Assembly: GCA_023376005.1 (NCBI GenBank)
Contig: CM042160.1
Location: 80,319,005 to 80,383,004 of the forward strand
Reading direction: 5' to 3'
From: Doryteuthis pealeii
Lineage: Eukaryota; Mollusca; Cephalopoda; Myopsida; Loliginidae
Length of the DNA stretch: 64,000 nt
The translations under genes and the position numbers were made by a program. How positions within the stretch are numbered: the first letter of the stretch is position 1; the number at the start of each line of letters is the position of its first letter. This document shows, in pieces, positions 26,401 to 37,378 of this stretch. Under the pieces are notes generated by a model. That model ran no database searches. It had not been told where the DNA came from and was given only the letters and a program-made list of their open reading frames with translations.

Positions 26401-29400
26401 AACAAATAACCTAGACAACAGAACCAGTAAACCGAGGATAAAAAAGAAACAGAGACCATAGTACTAGACAACTAGAACCATAACAGCGAGGATAAAAAGA
26501 AGCAGAGAAACATAGTACCTAGACACAGAACCAGTAACACCGATGATAAAGAAGAAGCAGAAAACAAGTACCTAGACACACAAACCGTAAACACGATGGA
26601 TTAAAAAAAGCAGAGAAACCAAGTACCTAGACACACAAACAGTAACAGCGAGCTTGATAAAGAAAAAAGCAGAAACAGTACCTAGGACACACAAACCAGT
26701 AACAGCGAGCTCATAAAGAAAGAAAGCAGAGAAACAAGTACCTAAGACACACAGACCAGTAACAGCGAGGTAAAGCAAGAAAGAGAGAAACAAGACCTAG
26801 ACACACAGAACAGTAACACGAGATAAATAAAGAAAGCAGAGAAACAATACCTAACACACGAACCAGGAACACCGATGGATAAAGAAGAACAAAAACAAGT
26901 ACCTAGACACACAGAAACCAGTAACAGCGAGGGGATAAAGAAAGAAAGCAAAAACAAGTACTAGACACACAGACCAGAACACGAGGGATAAGAAGAAAGC
27001 AGAGAACAAGTACCTAGACAACGAACCAGTAACCACCGAGGATAAAGAAAAAAGCAGAGAAACAAGTACCTAACACACAGAACCAGTACACGATGAAAGA
27101 AAGAAAGCAAGAAACAATACTAGACACAAAGAACCAGTAACACCGAGGATAAAAAGTAAAGCAAGAAACAATACCTGACACACAGAACCAGTAACACGAT
27201 GATAAAGTAAAGAAAGAGAGAACAGTACTAACAACAGAACCGTAACACGAGGATAAGAATAAAGCAGAGAACATACCTAGACACACAGACCAGTAACACC
27301 GATGTAAAGAAAAAGGCAGAAAACAATACCTATACACACAGACAGTAACACGAGGATTAGAAAGAAGCAGAACAAGTACCTAGGACACACAGAACAGTAC
27401 ACCAGAGGGGTAAAGAAAGAAAGCAGAGCAACAAGTACCTAGACACACAGAACCATAACAACGATGGATATAAGAAAGAAAGCAGAGAAACAATACCTAG
27501 ACACACAGAACCAGTCACGAGGATAAGAAGAAAACCCAGAGAATACAAGTTACCTAGACCACAAACCAGTAACACACCATGGGATAAAGAAAGAAAGCAG
27601 CAGCAACAATACCTGAGACAACAGAACAGTAACACCGATGGATAAAAAAAAAGGGAAAAAAAAGCAGGGAAGGAAAAAAAAACCAAAATGTTTTTTACCC
27701 CACACACAGAACCAGTAACAGCGAGGTGATAAAGAAAGAAGCAGAGAAACAAGTATCTAGACACACAGAACCAGTAACACCGATCGGATAAAGAAAGAGC
27801 AGGAAAGCAAGTACCTAAACACACAACAGTAACCGGGTAAAGAAGAACAGGAAAACAATACCTAGACACACAAACGTCAACACCAGATGCGATAAAGAAA
27901 GAAGCAGAGAAACAAGACCTAGACACACAGAACCAGTAACAGCGAGGATAAAGAAAGAAAGCAGAGAAAACAAGTACCTAGACACAACAGAACCAGTAAC
28001 ACGAGGGATAAAGAAAAAAAGCAGAGAACAAGTACCTAGACACACAGAACCATAAACACGATGGATAAGAAAAAGCAGAGAAACAAGTACTAGACACACA
28101 GAACAGTAACACCGAGGATAAAGAAAGAAAGCAGAGAAACAAGTACTAGACACACAGAACCAGTAACACGATGGGGATAAGAAAGGAAAGCAGAGAAACA
28201 AGTACCTAGACACACAGAACACAGTAACACCGATGGGATAAAGAAAGAAGCAGAGAAACAAGTACCTAGACACACAGAACAGTGATAAAGAAAAAAGCAG
28301 AGAACAATACCTAGACACACAGAACCAGTAACACCGAGGGATAAAGAAAGAAAGCAGAGAAACAAGTACCTAGACACACAGAACCAGTAACACGTGGATA
28401 AAGAAGAAAGCAGAGAAACAAGTACCTAGACACACAGAACCAGTAACAGCGAGGGATAAAGAAGAAAGCAGAGAAACAAGTACCTAGACACACAGAACCA
28501 GTAACACCGAGGATAAAGAAAGAAAGCAGAGAAACAAGTACCTAGACACACAGAACCAGTAACACCGATGGGATAAAGAAAAAAGCAGAGAAACAAGTAC
28601 CTAGACACACAGAACAGTAACACCGAGGGGATAAAGAAAGAAAGCAGAGAAACCAATACCTAGACACACAGAACCAGAACACCGTAAAGAAAGAAGCAGA
28701 TAACAAGTACCTAGACACAGAACCAGTAACACGATGATAAAGAAAGAAAGCAGAGAAACAGTACCTAGACACACAGAACCAGTAACACCGAGGGGATAAA
28801 GAAAGAAAGCAGAAACAATACCTAACACACAGAACAGTAACACCGAGGGATAAAGAAAGAAACAGAGAAACAAGTACCTGACACACAGAACCAGTAACAC
28901 CGAGGGATAAAAGAAAGAAAGCAGAGAAACAAGTACCTAGACACACAGAACCTAACACGAGGATAAAAAAGAAAGCAGAGAAACAAGTACCTAGACACAC
29001 AGAACCAGTAACAGGGATAAAGAAAGAAAGCAGAGAAACAAGTACCTAGAACACAGAACCAGTAACACGAGGGATAAAGAAAGAAAGCAGAGAACAGTAC
29101 CTAGACACACAGAACCAGTAACACCGATGGATAAAGAAAGAAGCAGAGAAACAAGTACCTAGACACACAGAACCAGTAACAGCGAGGGATAAAGAAAAAA
29201 GCAGAGAAACAAGTACCTAGACACACAGAACCAGTAACACCGATGGGATAAAGAAAAAAGCAGAGAAACAAGTACCTAGACACACAGAACCAGTAACACC
29301 GAGGGATAAAGAAAGAAAGCAGAGAAACAAGTACCTAGACACACAGAACCAGTAACACCGATAAAGAAAGAAGCAGAGAAACAAGTACCTAGACACACAG

Positions 29401-29625
29401 AACCAGTAACACGAGGGATAAAGAAAGAAAGCAGAGAAACAAGTACCTAGACACACAGAACCAGTAACAGCGAGGGATAAAGAAAGAAAGCAGAGAAACA
29501 AGTACCTAGACACACAGAACCAGTAACAGCGAGGGATAAAGAAAGAAAGCAGAGAAACAAGTACCTAGACACACAGAACCAGTAACACGATGGATAAAGA
29601 AAGAAAGCAGAGAAACAGAGAGATA
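20476..29625. repeat. 60-bp minisatellite, about 150 copies
   Basis: The unit reads ACACAGAACCAGTAACACCG, then AGGGGATAAAGAAAGAAAGC, then AGAGAAACAAGTACCTAGAC, exactly 60 bp in the cleaner stretches (for example 23640-23760). CCGATGGG and GCGAGGGG variants are interspersed. Single-base indels are frequent, worst at about 26.0-28.0 kb. Because 60 is a multiple of three, the minus strand gives long open frames with a 20-residue period such as SRYLFLCFLSLS; these are not credible proteins. Confidence 0.95.
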
Positions 29626-29717
29626 GACGCACAAACCTCGCATAAATAGACCACAATAAGACAGAGAAGAGAGAGAGATAGACGCACATCGACCCTCGGC
29701 ATAAATAGACCACAAAT

Positions 29718-29767
<50 letters not shown>

Positions 29768-29990
29768 GCACACAGACCTTCGCAAAATAGACCACAAATA
29801 AGAAGAGAGAGAGAGAGATATAGACGACACATACCCTCTGCATAAATAGACCACAAATAGAGAGACAGACGCACACAGACCCTCGGCATAAATAGACCAC
29901 AAATAAGAGAGAGAGAGACAGATTGAGAGAGAGAGAGAGAGAGAAAGAGAAGATAGCAAAAGAGAGAAAGAAAGAAACACATAAATACAG
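29626..29990. repeat. Short tandem array with GACGCACACAGACC and (GA)n
   Basis: At least four units of about 55-85 bp share AGACGCACACAGACC, CATAAATAGACCACAAATA and (GA)n tracts of different length. The array abuts the 60-bp minisatellite directly. Confidence 0.8.
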
Positions 29991-30247
29991 ACTGGAAGAG
30001 ATAGAATACAAGAGTAGAGATAGACCACAGACACACTTACAGGCATACGTTAGGGATAAATGAGGGTTTGCGTATCAGTCATGTTGTACTACTGGAATCA
30101 CTGGATATTTCTCTTCTTGGATCATCGTATTTCCTCCGCCATCTGCTACCGTGAAGAGGTAGGAGACAATGATATTTGAAGTGAGAAGAGGTAGGAGACA
30201 ATATTTGAAGTGAGCACATCCAGTTGCTTTATACTAGTAGTCATGTG

Positions 30248-30350
30248 ACCTCCAGCCAATGGCATTTGAGTTTTCTATCGGACTACTTATAAAAGAGTCC
30301 TTTAATCTCGTGTGCGAATTTTACACTCGCAGAGAAAACTTGGCCGCGGT
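30248..30350 (+). promoter_or_regulatory. Promoter-like patch: CCAAT box, TATAAAAG and a possible splice donor
   Basis: CCAAT lies at 30256-30260 and a consensus TATAAAAG at 30288-30295, which would place a start near 30320. A GCG/GTGAGA donor-like site follows at 30348/30349. No coding exon is seen downstream before the LTR element, so this may be a non-coding first exon, a relic of a repeat promoter, or chance. Confidence 0.3.
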
Positions 30351-30360
30351 GAGATTGTTT

Positions 30361-33153
30361 TTTCTTTTCCCCCATTTTTATATTCTAATTTTATCCAATT
30401 ATTTATTTCCCATTTAAGAGAGGTTTTTTTTCTGCATTTATCTCGCATACACAAAGACTAAGATTTACGTTATGTTTATTTACACATAAAAAAAAACAAC
30501 AAAAAAAAACGGTTTGCAACAGAATATTTTCAAACTAATTTGATAAAACTACTCAAATGTAACCCGTAGTAACATCTCATTTTGTCATGTACGATATTGT
30601 TCCACCCGATATATTTAAATATAATACGTTCCATGGGCAAATTTTCAATAGAACATGTTTTTCAAAACTTTCCTGTTTTGTAATTTAGTACTAAATCTAA
30701 AAAAAAAAACTCTTAGTTTTTTTGAGAACTAAGAAATATAAAGAATAAATATGGATGAAATAAATTATGGATTTCTTAGCAGAATCATCAATTGAAGATC
30801 AAACACCCTAACTAGTAGTAATTGATCTACAAGTTCTGGCTTAATAGCCGTTAGACCACTAAAATCATAACTAATAATTCAAAGAAGTTAACATTAAAAT
30901 CTCGCGTATTCATTAAACAGTATCAAATTTAGTGTTTGACTTTTTCTTATTAAGTAATATAATTCAACTAAAATTCAAAGCGATTTTAGAACGCTTCATG
31001 TACAAAAAGTAATTCTCGGTATAATCTCTGACCCTCCCTTAGCTGGAAGAATTAACGAAATAAATCTTAGTTGTAAGCCTTTTATCAAGTATACTATTAT
31101 AGCCAGCATGTTTAATTAAATCACACAGATTCCGTATGGGAAAATTTAAATGTAATGGATTTATTCGAAAAATATTGTTAGAATATTATAACACTTGTAA
31201 AATAATCTTGGGAAGAAGAAAAAAAATCAATCAAAACATTTTAAAAGAAGATAAAAAATGTAATTCGAAATATTTTGATTTTTAAAAATTCCTAGCTTTT
31301 AATTGTAAGGACATTTTTTCTTAGTTTTTATGTATATATAAATGAGAACAAAAATATATTAACATTTAGCAGTAGCTAATTTGAAAAATTTGACCGAGAA
31401 ATAAACTTTTAGCTGAAAGAATTAACCAAACAAATAAGTATTCAACCAACGCGTTCACCATTGGAACTGAATCTGGGTTACAAGTTTGGGCATCAAGGAG
31501 GATTAAACTCACTACTAAACAAATATCTTATGAGTCGATTTATACTCAGAAAATGTCGTTGAGAAATAAAATCTCAAATATAATTTAACATGTTTATAAT
31601 GAGGAAAAGTACAAATTTAATTTTAAAATGATATAATTAAAATTAATCGATTTTCTGGACTTCCCGCCATTCTTCATAAGAAAAAATATATTCAGACCCA
31701 CGATGTTTAAATATTTGAATTCCACATTCCAACAGTCTATTTTAATTCAGTACTAATTGTAAGAAAAAAAAAGCTTAATTCTTAATATTAATTCTTATAA
31801 ATGCTTAATTCTTAATTAAAAAAAAAAAATAATGAAAAATGGGTACCTTTTGCGTTAAGTAGTATGGTAAATGTACCCCCCCCCTAGACACACACAAAAA
31901 AGGAATGACGAAAAAATTTAATTTTTAATTTTTTTTGTTAAAGTTTTATGATGTAAAAAAGAAAATAATCGAATAGATTTTCTTAAATTGTATCTCAACA
32001 AGAAAATATGATTGGTTGAACCTCTTAGAGTTCAAAGTAAAACATTTGATATTTTAAATGTAGGGATATTTAGCTAAGCCATTCCCCACGGGTAGAATGC
32101 GAAAGAAAGTCACAAGTAAAATGCGGTCACTGATGATCGACCTCACTTTTCAGTAATAATGCATTTTCGACAATAGTTTGCGAACAATTACACTATGATG
32201 GGACGACATTATTCCTTAAACTAACTGTTTGCTACGCGTAGGATGTGACACACGATCACAAATATGTGAAATATCCAATAAGGATAATAATTCATTATTC
32301 AGTAAAAATTGATCGGCGAATCTATCTTGCTCACCATTACACCCCGATTGTGAAATAAAATATCAAATATAATTTAATGTTTATGAGGAAAAATACAAAT
32401 TTAGTTGTCGATTTTTACTGGTAAAAAGATATAATTTGATAATTAGAAATTATCGATTTGCGAGGATTGCCACAGTTCTTCAAAAAGAAAAAAATCTTAA
32501 TACGCAAGATGATTGAATATTCTAATGTCACATTCAAACAGGAGTTTTCTTTTTAATTCAGTAGTAATTGTAAGAAAAAAGCTTGATATTTTGCTAGCTT
32601 AAAATACCTGAAAATATTTCAGGCCAATGGTACCTTTATTTGAATTACTATTCTAAATGTAACCCCCCCCTTACACACACCCAAAATAATGAATGACGAA
32701 AAATCTTTAACTCAGAAAGAAAAAGAAAATTGGTTCAAACTATGTATACTTAACTTGCAGACTTTTCATATTTGCGGAAATTGTTAAAAATATTTTAAAA
32801 CGTCAATAAAAAATGGAAAATTAACTTTTTAATGTTTTCTTTTACATTTAATATAGTTCTCTATAGAGAACAATGCCAAATTTATGTGTTAAAAAATAAT
32901 CCTGCTACATATAACCTAAATTTTTCTATTTTAAATTAAATTACCGTAAACTCTTAATCTTTGTTGACATAGTTATCGCATTGTGATGCAAACAATTAGA
33001 GCCAAGTAATTTTCTGTGGAGGATTATGCATGTAATTTATAAAAAAATTATTTTTATTGTTGATTTCAATAATTTCTTTAAACAGGTGTCATGGATTTGA
33101 ACTTATTTGAAATTATTCACAGCAGCAGCAGCAACAACAGTTTTCCAAAAACA
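30361..33153. other. AT-rich repeat-derived DNA with diverged copies of the 8.55-9.7 kb module
   Basis: From about 31445 to 32350 the sequence is a diverged, direct-orientation relative of 8550-9700: CGTTCACCATTGG at 31449, TCTTATGAGTCGATTTATAC near 31530 and AACTGTTTGCTACGCGTAGG near 32225. A sub-block (AAATATAATTTAA...GAGGAAAA, near 31570 and 32355) shows an older internal duplication of about 785 bp. No genes are seen. Confidence 0.55.
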
Positions 33154-33239
33154 AAAGAATAGAATATCTCCGTACATACTTCCATTAATAAATGTCATAT
33201 TTATTAATGGAAGTATGTACGGCAGATATTCTATTCTTT
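33154..33239. repeat. Near-perfect 40-bp-arm hairpin
   Basis: The left arm 33154-33193 (AAAGAATAGAATATCT...ATTAATAAAT) pairs with the right arm 33199-33239 around a GTCAT loop. The only defect is one extra or mismatched base next to CGTAC. It could be a snap-back MITE or a transcribed hairpin RNA; no flanking target duplication was identified. Confidence 0.75.
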
Positions 33240-35940
33240 AATTCTTCAATTTTTAATTCAAACATAATTTTCAAAATTTCCTTTCATATTTTTAGCTAAA
33301 TATGTTTTATACAATATTTTCTTTAATTAAACGAATACGATTTTGCTGTACACTAAACAAAAGTATTTATTTTTAATTTTATAAATTTTAAAGAATCCCT
33401 TAAAAAATAAATAAAAATTTAGTCAACAGGAACTTTTAACATAATATTCCTTTGAAAAGGAAAGAAGATGGCTGGAGAATATAAGGAACAAATTCAGGTA
33501 GAATCTTGATTTTCAATTCATAGGGAGTATTTGAATTTTATTAAAAAAAAACTATATTTAATTTGTGCTTATGTGTGTTGTGTTGGTGGTTCATTTAATA
33601 ATTTGATATCAATATCATTAGGTATCACCAAAACGGTCACCTGATCAGTTTAGGCCATCTTGAATAAAACGGAAATAAATATTTCCGAACTTTGTTTATC
33701 AAAAATCTCGTTAAAAAAAAAAATTAACGATCATACAGGGTTGTTACAAAGAAAAACAGTTAATTCAAAGACCAAATTATCCGATTGGGAAAAATTACAT
33801 CGTTGTCTTAATAAATAAATAAACCTATCTGTATTACATGCGAAAGGGTAATTTTCAGGTCGCAATTTAGACAGAAAATTTACATATTTCCCTTTTACGA
33901 TTATACATCTATATGTATGGCTGGCTGTAATGGACATACTTTTTTCTTGTGCATATTCAATAACCGATTATTGGTTTTCAACGATTTTTCAAATATTTTT
34001 TTTATCTTGAAATATTAACTTAAACATTTTTTGTGCATTCGAAATAAGAAACATTTTTAAAAATACTGATTTAAAAAAAAAATTCAGCTTAGGAAAATAA
34101 TGAAAATTATGAACGAAAAACAATGTTTTCTTTTTTGCACCTTTCAATCAATTGAAATTTAACGTAGCCAAAAACAAGTTATGACTACCAGCTTTATAAA
34201 AAAAATTCTAAGAAAAATCAATTTATGGTCCAATTTTCACGAACATTTCCATAACTTTACATTTGAATGTAAATATGTCTGAAATTGTTTTTCCTACAAC
34301 AAATTAGGAGAAATATATTTTTACGAAGTCTTTTGTAATAAAACTGTTAATTCTAACTCGGGGGTTTAGGGTTAGGGTTTGGGGTTTAGGGTTTGTTTAA
34401 TGGGAAAATAGATAATTTGGGATCTGTTTTTTCTGGGTCATCCAGTAATATGTTTTAATTTTCCGACCGATTTGCAAGTTTTGCCAAAATTTACCATTAA
34501 AATGAATAAAATCTTTAAAAACTTTAATATTAAAATTTACTATTAAAATAAATAAAAACTTGAAAAAATTTAATATTAAATTTTCACAGTGAAATTGACT
34601 TTAAAAAATGTCTCTTTGGTTTTTGGTATTAATTTTTAAAATCAAAAATGAAATGAAATGAAAATTTGAATATTTTTCTAAGAAAAACTGATAAAATAAT
34701 CAATATAAACTTACTTTTTATTCTAATTGGTCAAAAAAGTTGAAAAATAATTTGTTACACTAAGATAAACATACAATAGTTATTGAGGAGTATCTCGTCT
34801 TTTTATATAAAAACAAAACAAATATGTCAGTTTTGCTCTTCCGTATATTCTAAGAATCACACATTACTAGTCAACAATAAAAATTGCAAATTCTGTAAAA
34901 AATCTTAATATAGCGTGGATCGGACCAATTCTTAGTTCACCTGAATTCTAAAATTCATATATTTAAATATCCGTGAAAAATTCGATTTTTTCAAGTAGAA
35001 AACAAAATTTAATTTATTTCACGCAGAAAATAATATTCAAGCACACAAAAGATTGAAAATCTCTTAAAAATTAATTTCTTAAATTTTTCTTTTTTACAAT
35101 TTAATAGAATATAGTACATACCAATTAAACATTTTCTTTGATATAGTTATTCAGAATCTTATCTTTATAAAAAAAAAGAAAAGTTTTCTGACTGGTCATT
35201 TTTTTATCTCATAAAATAAAATAGGGGGGGGGGGATAGACCTCGTAAAAAAAATTTGCTCTAATATATTTTAGGAAAAAACTATTTCAGATATATTTACA
35301 TCCAAATGTAAACATTTATAGAAATTTTCGTAAAAACCAGATTATTAATTGATTTTTCATAGAATTTAAAAAAAACCTTATCGTAACTTGTTAAATTTTA
35401 TTTGATTTAACAGTGCAAAAATGAAAGCATTGTTTTTCAATCACAATTTTCATTATTCCCGTCAGTTAATTTTTTTAAATCACCAAGAGTTTGTTTAATA
35501 TTGTTTTTCTTTCGAATGGGAAAAAATTTTTCAAAAAAATATTAATTTTTCTGCAAGTTTCATTGTGTTAAATATAGGGGGGGGGTAAATTTCACAGGGT
35601 AAAATTGGTGGTACCTAAATATCATCATAGTAATTTTCTATTAAAAAATTTTCTACTCACCCCCTAAATACATGAAACAACATTTCTCTTTATATTTCCT
35701 AACATATTTTAATAACTCATTTTATTTTCATTAAAACAAAAAAAAATTGCAGGCCGATAGGGCGGCATTTAAGCTAGTATAATTGTATAAATGAAAATCG
35801 TAGGGCCTAATTTATTAAATACTGTAAATAAATAATAAAAAGATTAAAAGTTTTTCATGTATTTACAATTGAAGTACATTTAATTTTTTCAAAACATTAA
35901 TTTTATTTACATTAGTTATATATAGGCCATACGACTTTTA

Positions 35941-36022
<82 letters not shown>

Positions 36023-36096
36023 GAGAGAGAGAGACAAAATAAGTTCGAAACAACTGTCCAGTGTTCCTCCATCCTTAAATGAATTGAAATTTAACG
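33240..36096. other. AT-rich non-coding DNA with relic repeats
   Basis: Contains a telomere-like GGGTTTAGGGTTAGGG patch at 34361-34395. AATTTAACGTAGCCAAAAAC at about 34157 matches the target site of the LTR element. A copy of the TTTCATTGTGTTAAATATAG...AAATTTCACAGGG block lies near 35560-35620 (also 42425-42470). (CT)n and (TA)n runs fill 35941-36018. A minus-strand open frame at 33731-33937 has no recognised domain. Confidence 0.5.
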
Positions 36097-36101
36097 TAGC
36101 C
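36097..36101. repeat. 5-bp target-site duplication (TAGCC), left
   Basis: TAGCC directly precedes the left LTR and is repeated at 40636-40640 directly after the right LTR. Confidence 0.9.
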
Positions 36102-36572
36102 TGTGGTGAAAAGTGATTCTAGCACTCGAAAACCCACAAAGGAAAAAGGCCCAGCTTCGTTTCGAAGGGCTGCGTCTGTGTTTTCGTAGATCCCTTTTAC
36201 GTTGATGTCGCGCACGCGCTCAGAAAACGGAAGTGAGCGAGCAGAAAGGTAAACAAGCAGCGGCGAGAGGAGAACGCGAAAAAGGGGTGTCCGAACGAGT
36301 GAACGGAAACGAAGTGAATAAGAGTGAAGGAGCGATAAAAGAGAAAACTGAAAAGGATAAGGAAGAGAAGAAGGAGAGAAACGAACGAAAGAAAGAACAC
36401 ATACAGAAGCTCAGAAGAAGGAATACAAGGATAAAAGAGACAGACGCAGGTTGTAACGAATTCTTTGTTTTACTGTATTTTAACTTGTCATTTGCTGTTT
36501 TATTTTTGGCAAAATAAATCAGTGACTCTTAGTAACTGTTAAGTTTTTTGTTCGGGCTAACTTCAAGGCACA
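36102..36572 (+). mobile_element. Left LTR (471 bp)
   Basis: Starts TGTGGTGAAAAGTGATTCTA and ends CTTCAAGGCACA, so it has canonical TG...CA ends. It is the same length as the right LTR with about five substitutions between them. AATAAA at 36513-36518 is a candidate polyadenylation signal. An open frame of 94 codons (36233-36517) lies inside both LTRs; its lysine/glutamate-rich composition and LTR position give no reason to call it a gene. Confidence 0.95.
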
Positions 36573-36593
36573 AGCTAATTCGGCAATTAAACC

Positions 36594-36878
36594 ATGGAGG
36601 AAAAAAGAATTCGATCCTGCGGTGATGTAATTCGTCCCTTTAGTGGACAAGGCGACGTAGTGGCATGGCTCACTAAGGTGAAGCTGGTTGCTGAGTTACA
36701 GGGTGTGACCGACCTGTCGAAGCTGATACCACTATATCTTGAGGGTGACGCATTGGCTCTTTATTTAGAAATGAGTGCGACGGACAGAAGGGACCATAAA
36801 ATAATAGAGTCCAAGTTAGTCAAAGCGTTCACTGAAGGAGTGTTCATCGCCTATGGTAAATTAGCCAAGGTGAGATGA
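36594..36878 (+). CDS. gag, N-terminal part (frame-broken)
   Basis: The ATG lies 22 bp after the left LTR, the expected place for gag. The product starts MEEKRIRSCGDVIRPFSGQG and continues through WLTKVKLVAELQGV and YLEGDALALYLEM, the pattern of a retrotransposon capsid domain. The frame stops at 36876-36878, while the natural continuation (MTGESVDAYANNIRRLAGLA) lies in the -1 frame from 36875. A one-base difference therefore splits gag. This could be a real inactivating change or an assembly error. It would act in assembling the particle that packages the element RNA. Confidence 0.8.
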   Translation: MEEKRIRSCGDVIRPFSGQGDVVAWLTKVKLVAELQGVTDLSKLIPLYLEGDALALYLEMSATDRRDHKIIESKLVKAFTEGVFIAYGKLAKVR

Positions 36879-37378
36879 CAGGCGAATCCGTTGATGCCTA
36901 TGCAAACAATATTAGGCGATTGGCAGGGTTAGCAGGATTGGTGGGAGTGGGTGCCGAGAGTGTTGTGAGGCTGGCTTTCGTGCATGGATTTCCTGAACGA
37001 ATTTCAATTGCACTTCAGCAAATGCCCCGCGTAGAAACCCAGGAAATGAGTGAATTGATTACTGCTGCCAGGGTACTGACTGTCAACAGGACGGATGAAT
37101 CTCGAGTCATAGGTGCTGTGGCTCAAAGTCAAGGTGCCAGTAGACCAGAAGATAGAAGAAATGGAAAATTTGTTGGACAATGCTTTCGGTGCCGTGGGCC
37201 ACACATGTTGAGGGACTGCAGGGAACGACCGAAACCACCTGTGACTTGCTATGGATGCGGGGAGAAGGGACACATTGTTAGATTTTGTCCCCAGGGAAAC
37301 GAGCAATGGGGAGTTACTGCGCCAATAGCTACCCCGTCAGATCAACATCGGCGCGACATCGAAACTTGCCAGTTGTAG
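36875..37378 (+). CDS. gag, C-terminal part with two CCHC zinc knuckles
   Basis: Continues the capsid (ESVDAYANNIRRLAGLAG, then GFPERISIALQQM). It ends with two RNA-binding zinc knuckles: CFRCRGPHMLRDC (spacing C-X2-C-X3-H-X4-C) and CYGCGEKGHIVRFC (C-X2-C-X4-H-X4-C), at roughly residues 107-135. Stop at 37376-37378. The last 94 bp overlap pol in the -1 frame, and the slippery site lies just after the second knuckle. The start given is only the first ATG in this frame; in an intact element it would be joined to the upstream gag piece. Confidence 0.88.
   Translation: MTGESVDAYANNIRRLAGLAGLVGVGAESVVRLAFVHGFPERISIALQQMPRVETQEMSELITAARVLTVNRTDESRVIGAVAQSQGASRPEDRRNGKFVGQCFRCRGPHMLRDCRERPKPPVTCYGCGEKGHIVRFCPQGNEQWGVTAPIATPSDQHRRDIETCQL

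Noticed and set aside
20421..29513. Dozens of long minus-strand open frames rich in Leu, Phe, Cys and Ser, looking like repeat membrane proteins
   Set aside because: They are translations of the 60-bp minisatellite (20-residue period), broken by every indel, with no start context and no non-repeat sequence.
20476..29625. CRISPR-like regular array
   Set aside because: There are no unique spacers: the whole 60-bp unit repeats, and the host is eukaryotic.
36200..36402. Minus-strand Phe/Ser-rich open frames (also 40260-40465)
   Set aside because: They are antisense shadows of the purine-rich LTR sequence.
36233..36517. 94-codon Lys/Glu-rich open frame in each LTR
   Set aside because: It lies inside the LTR, duplicates only because the LTR duplicates, and has no recognised domain; composition follows the purine-rich sequence.
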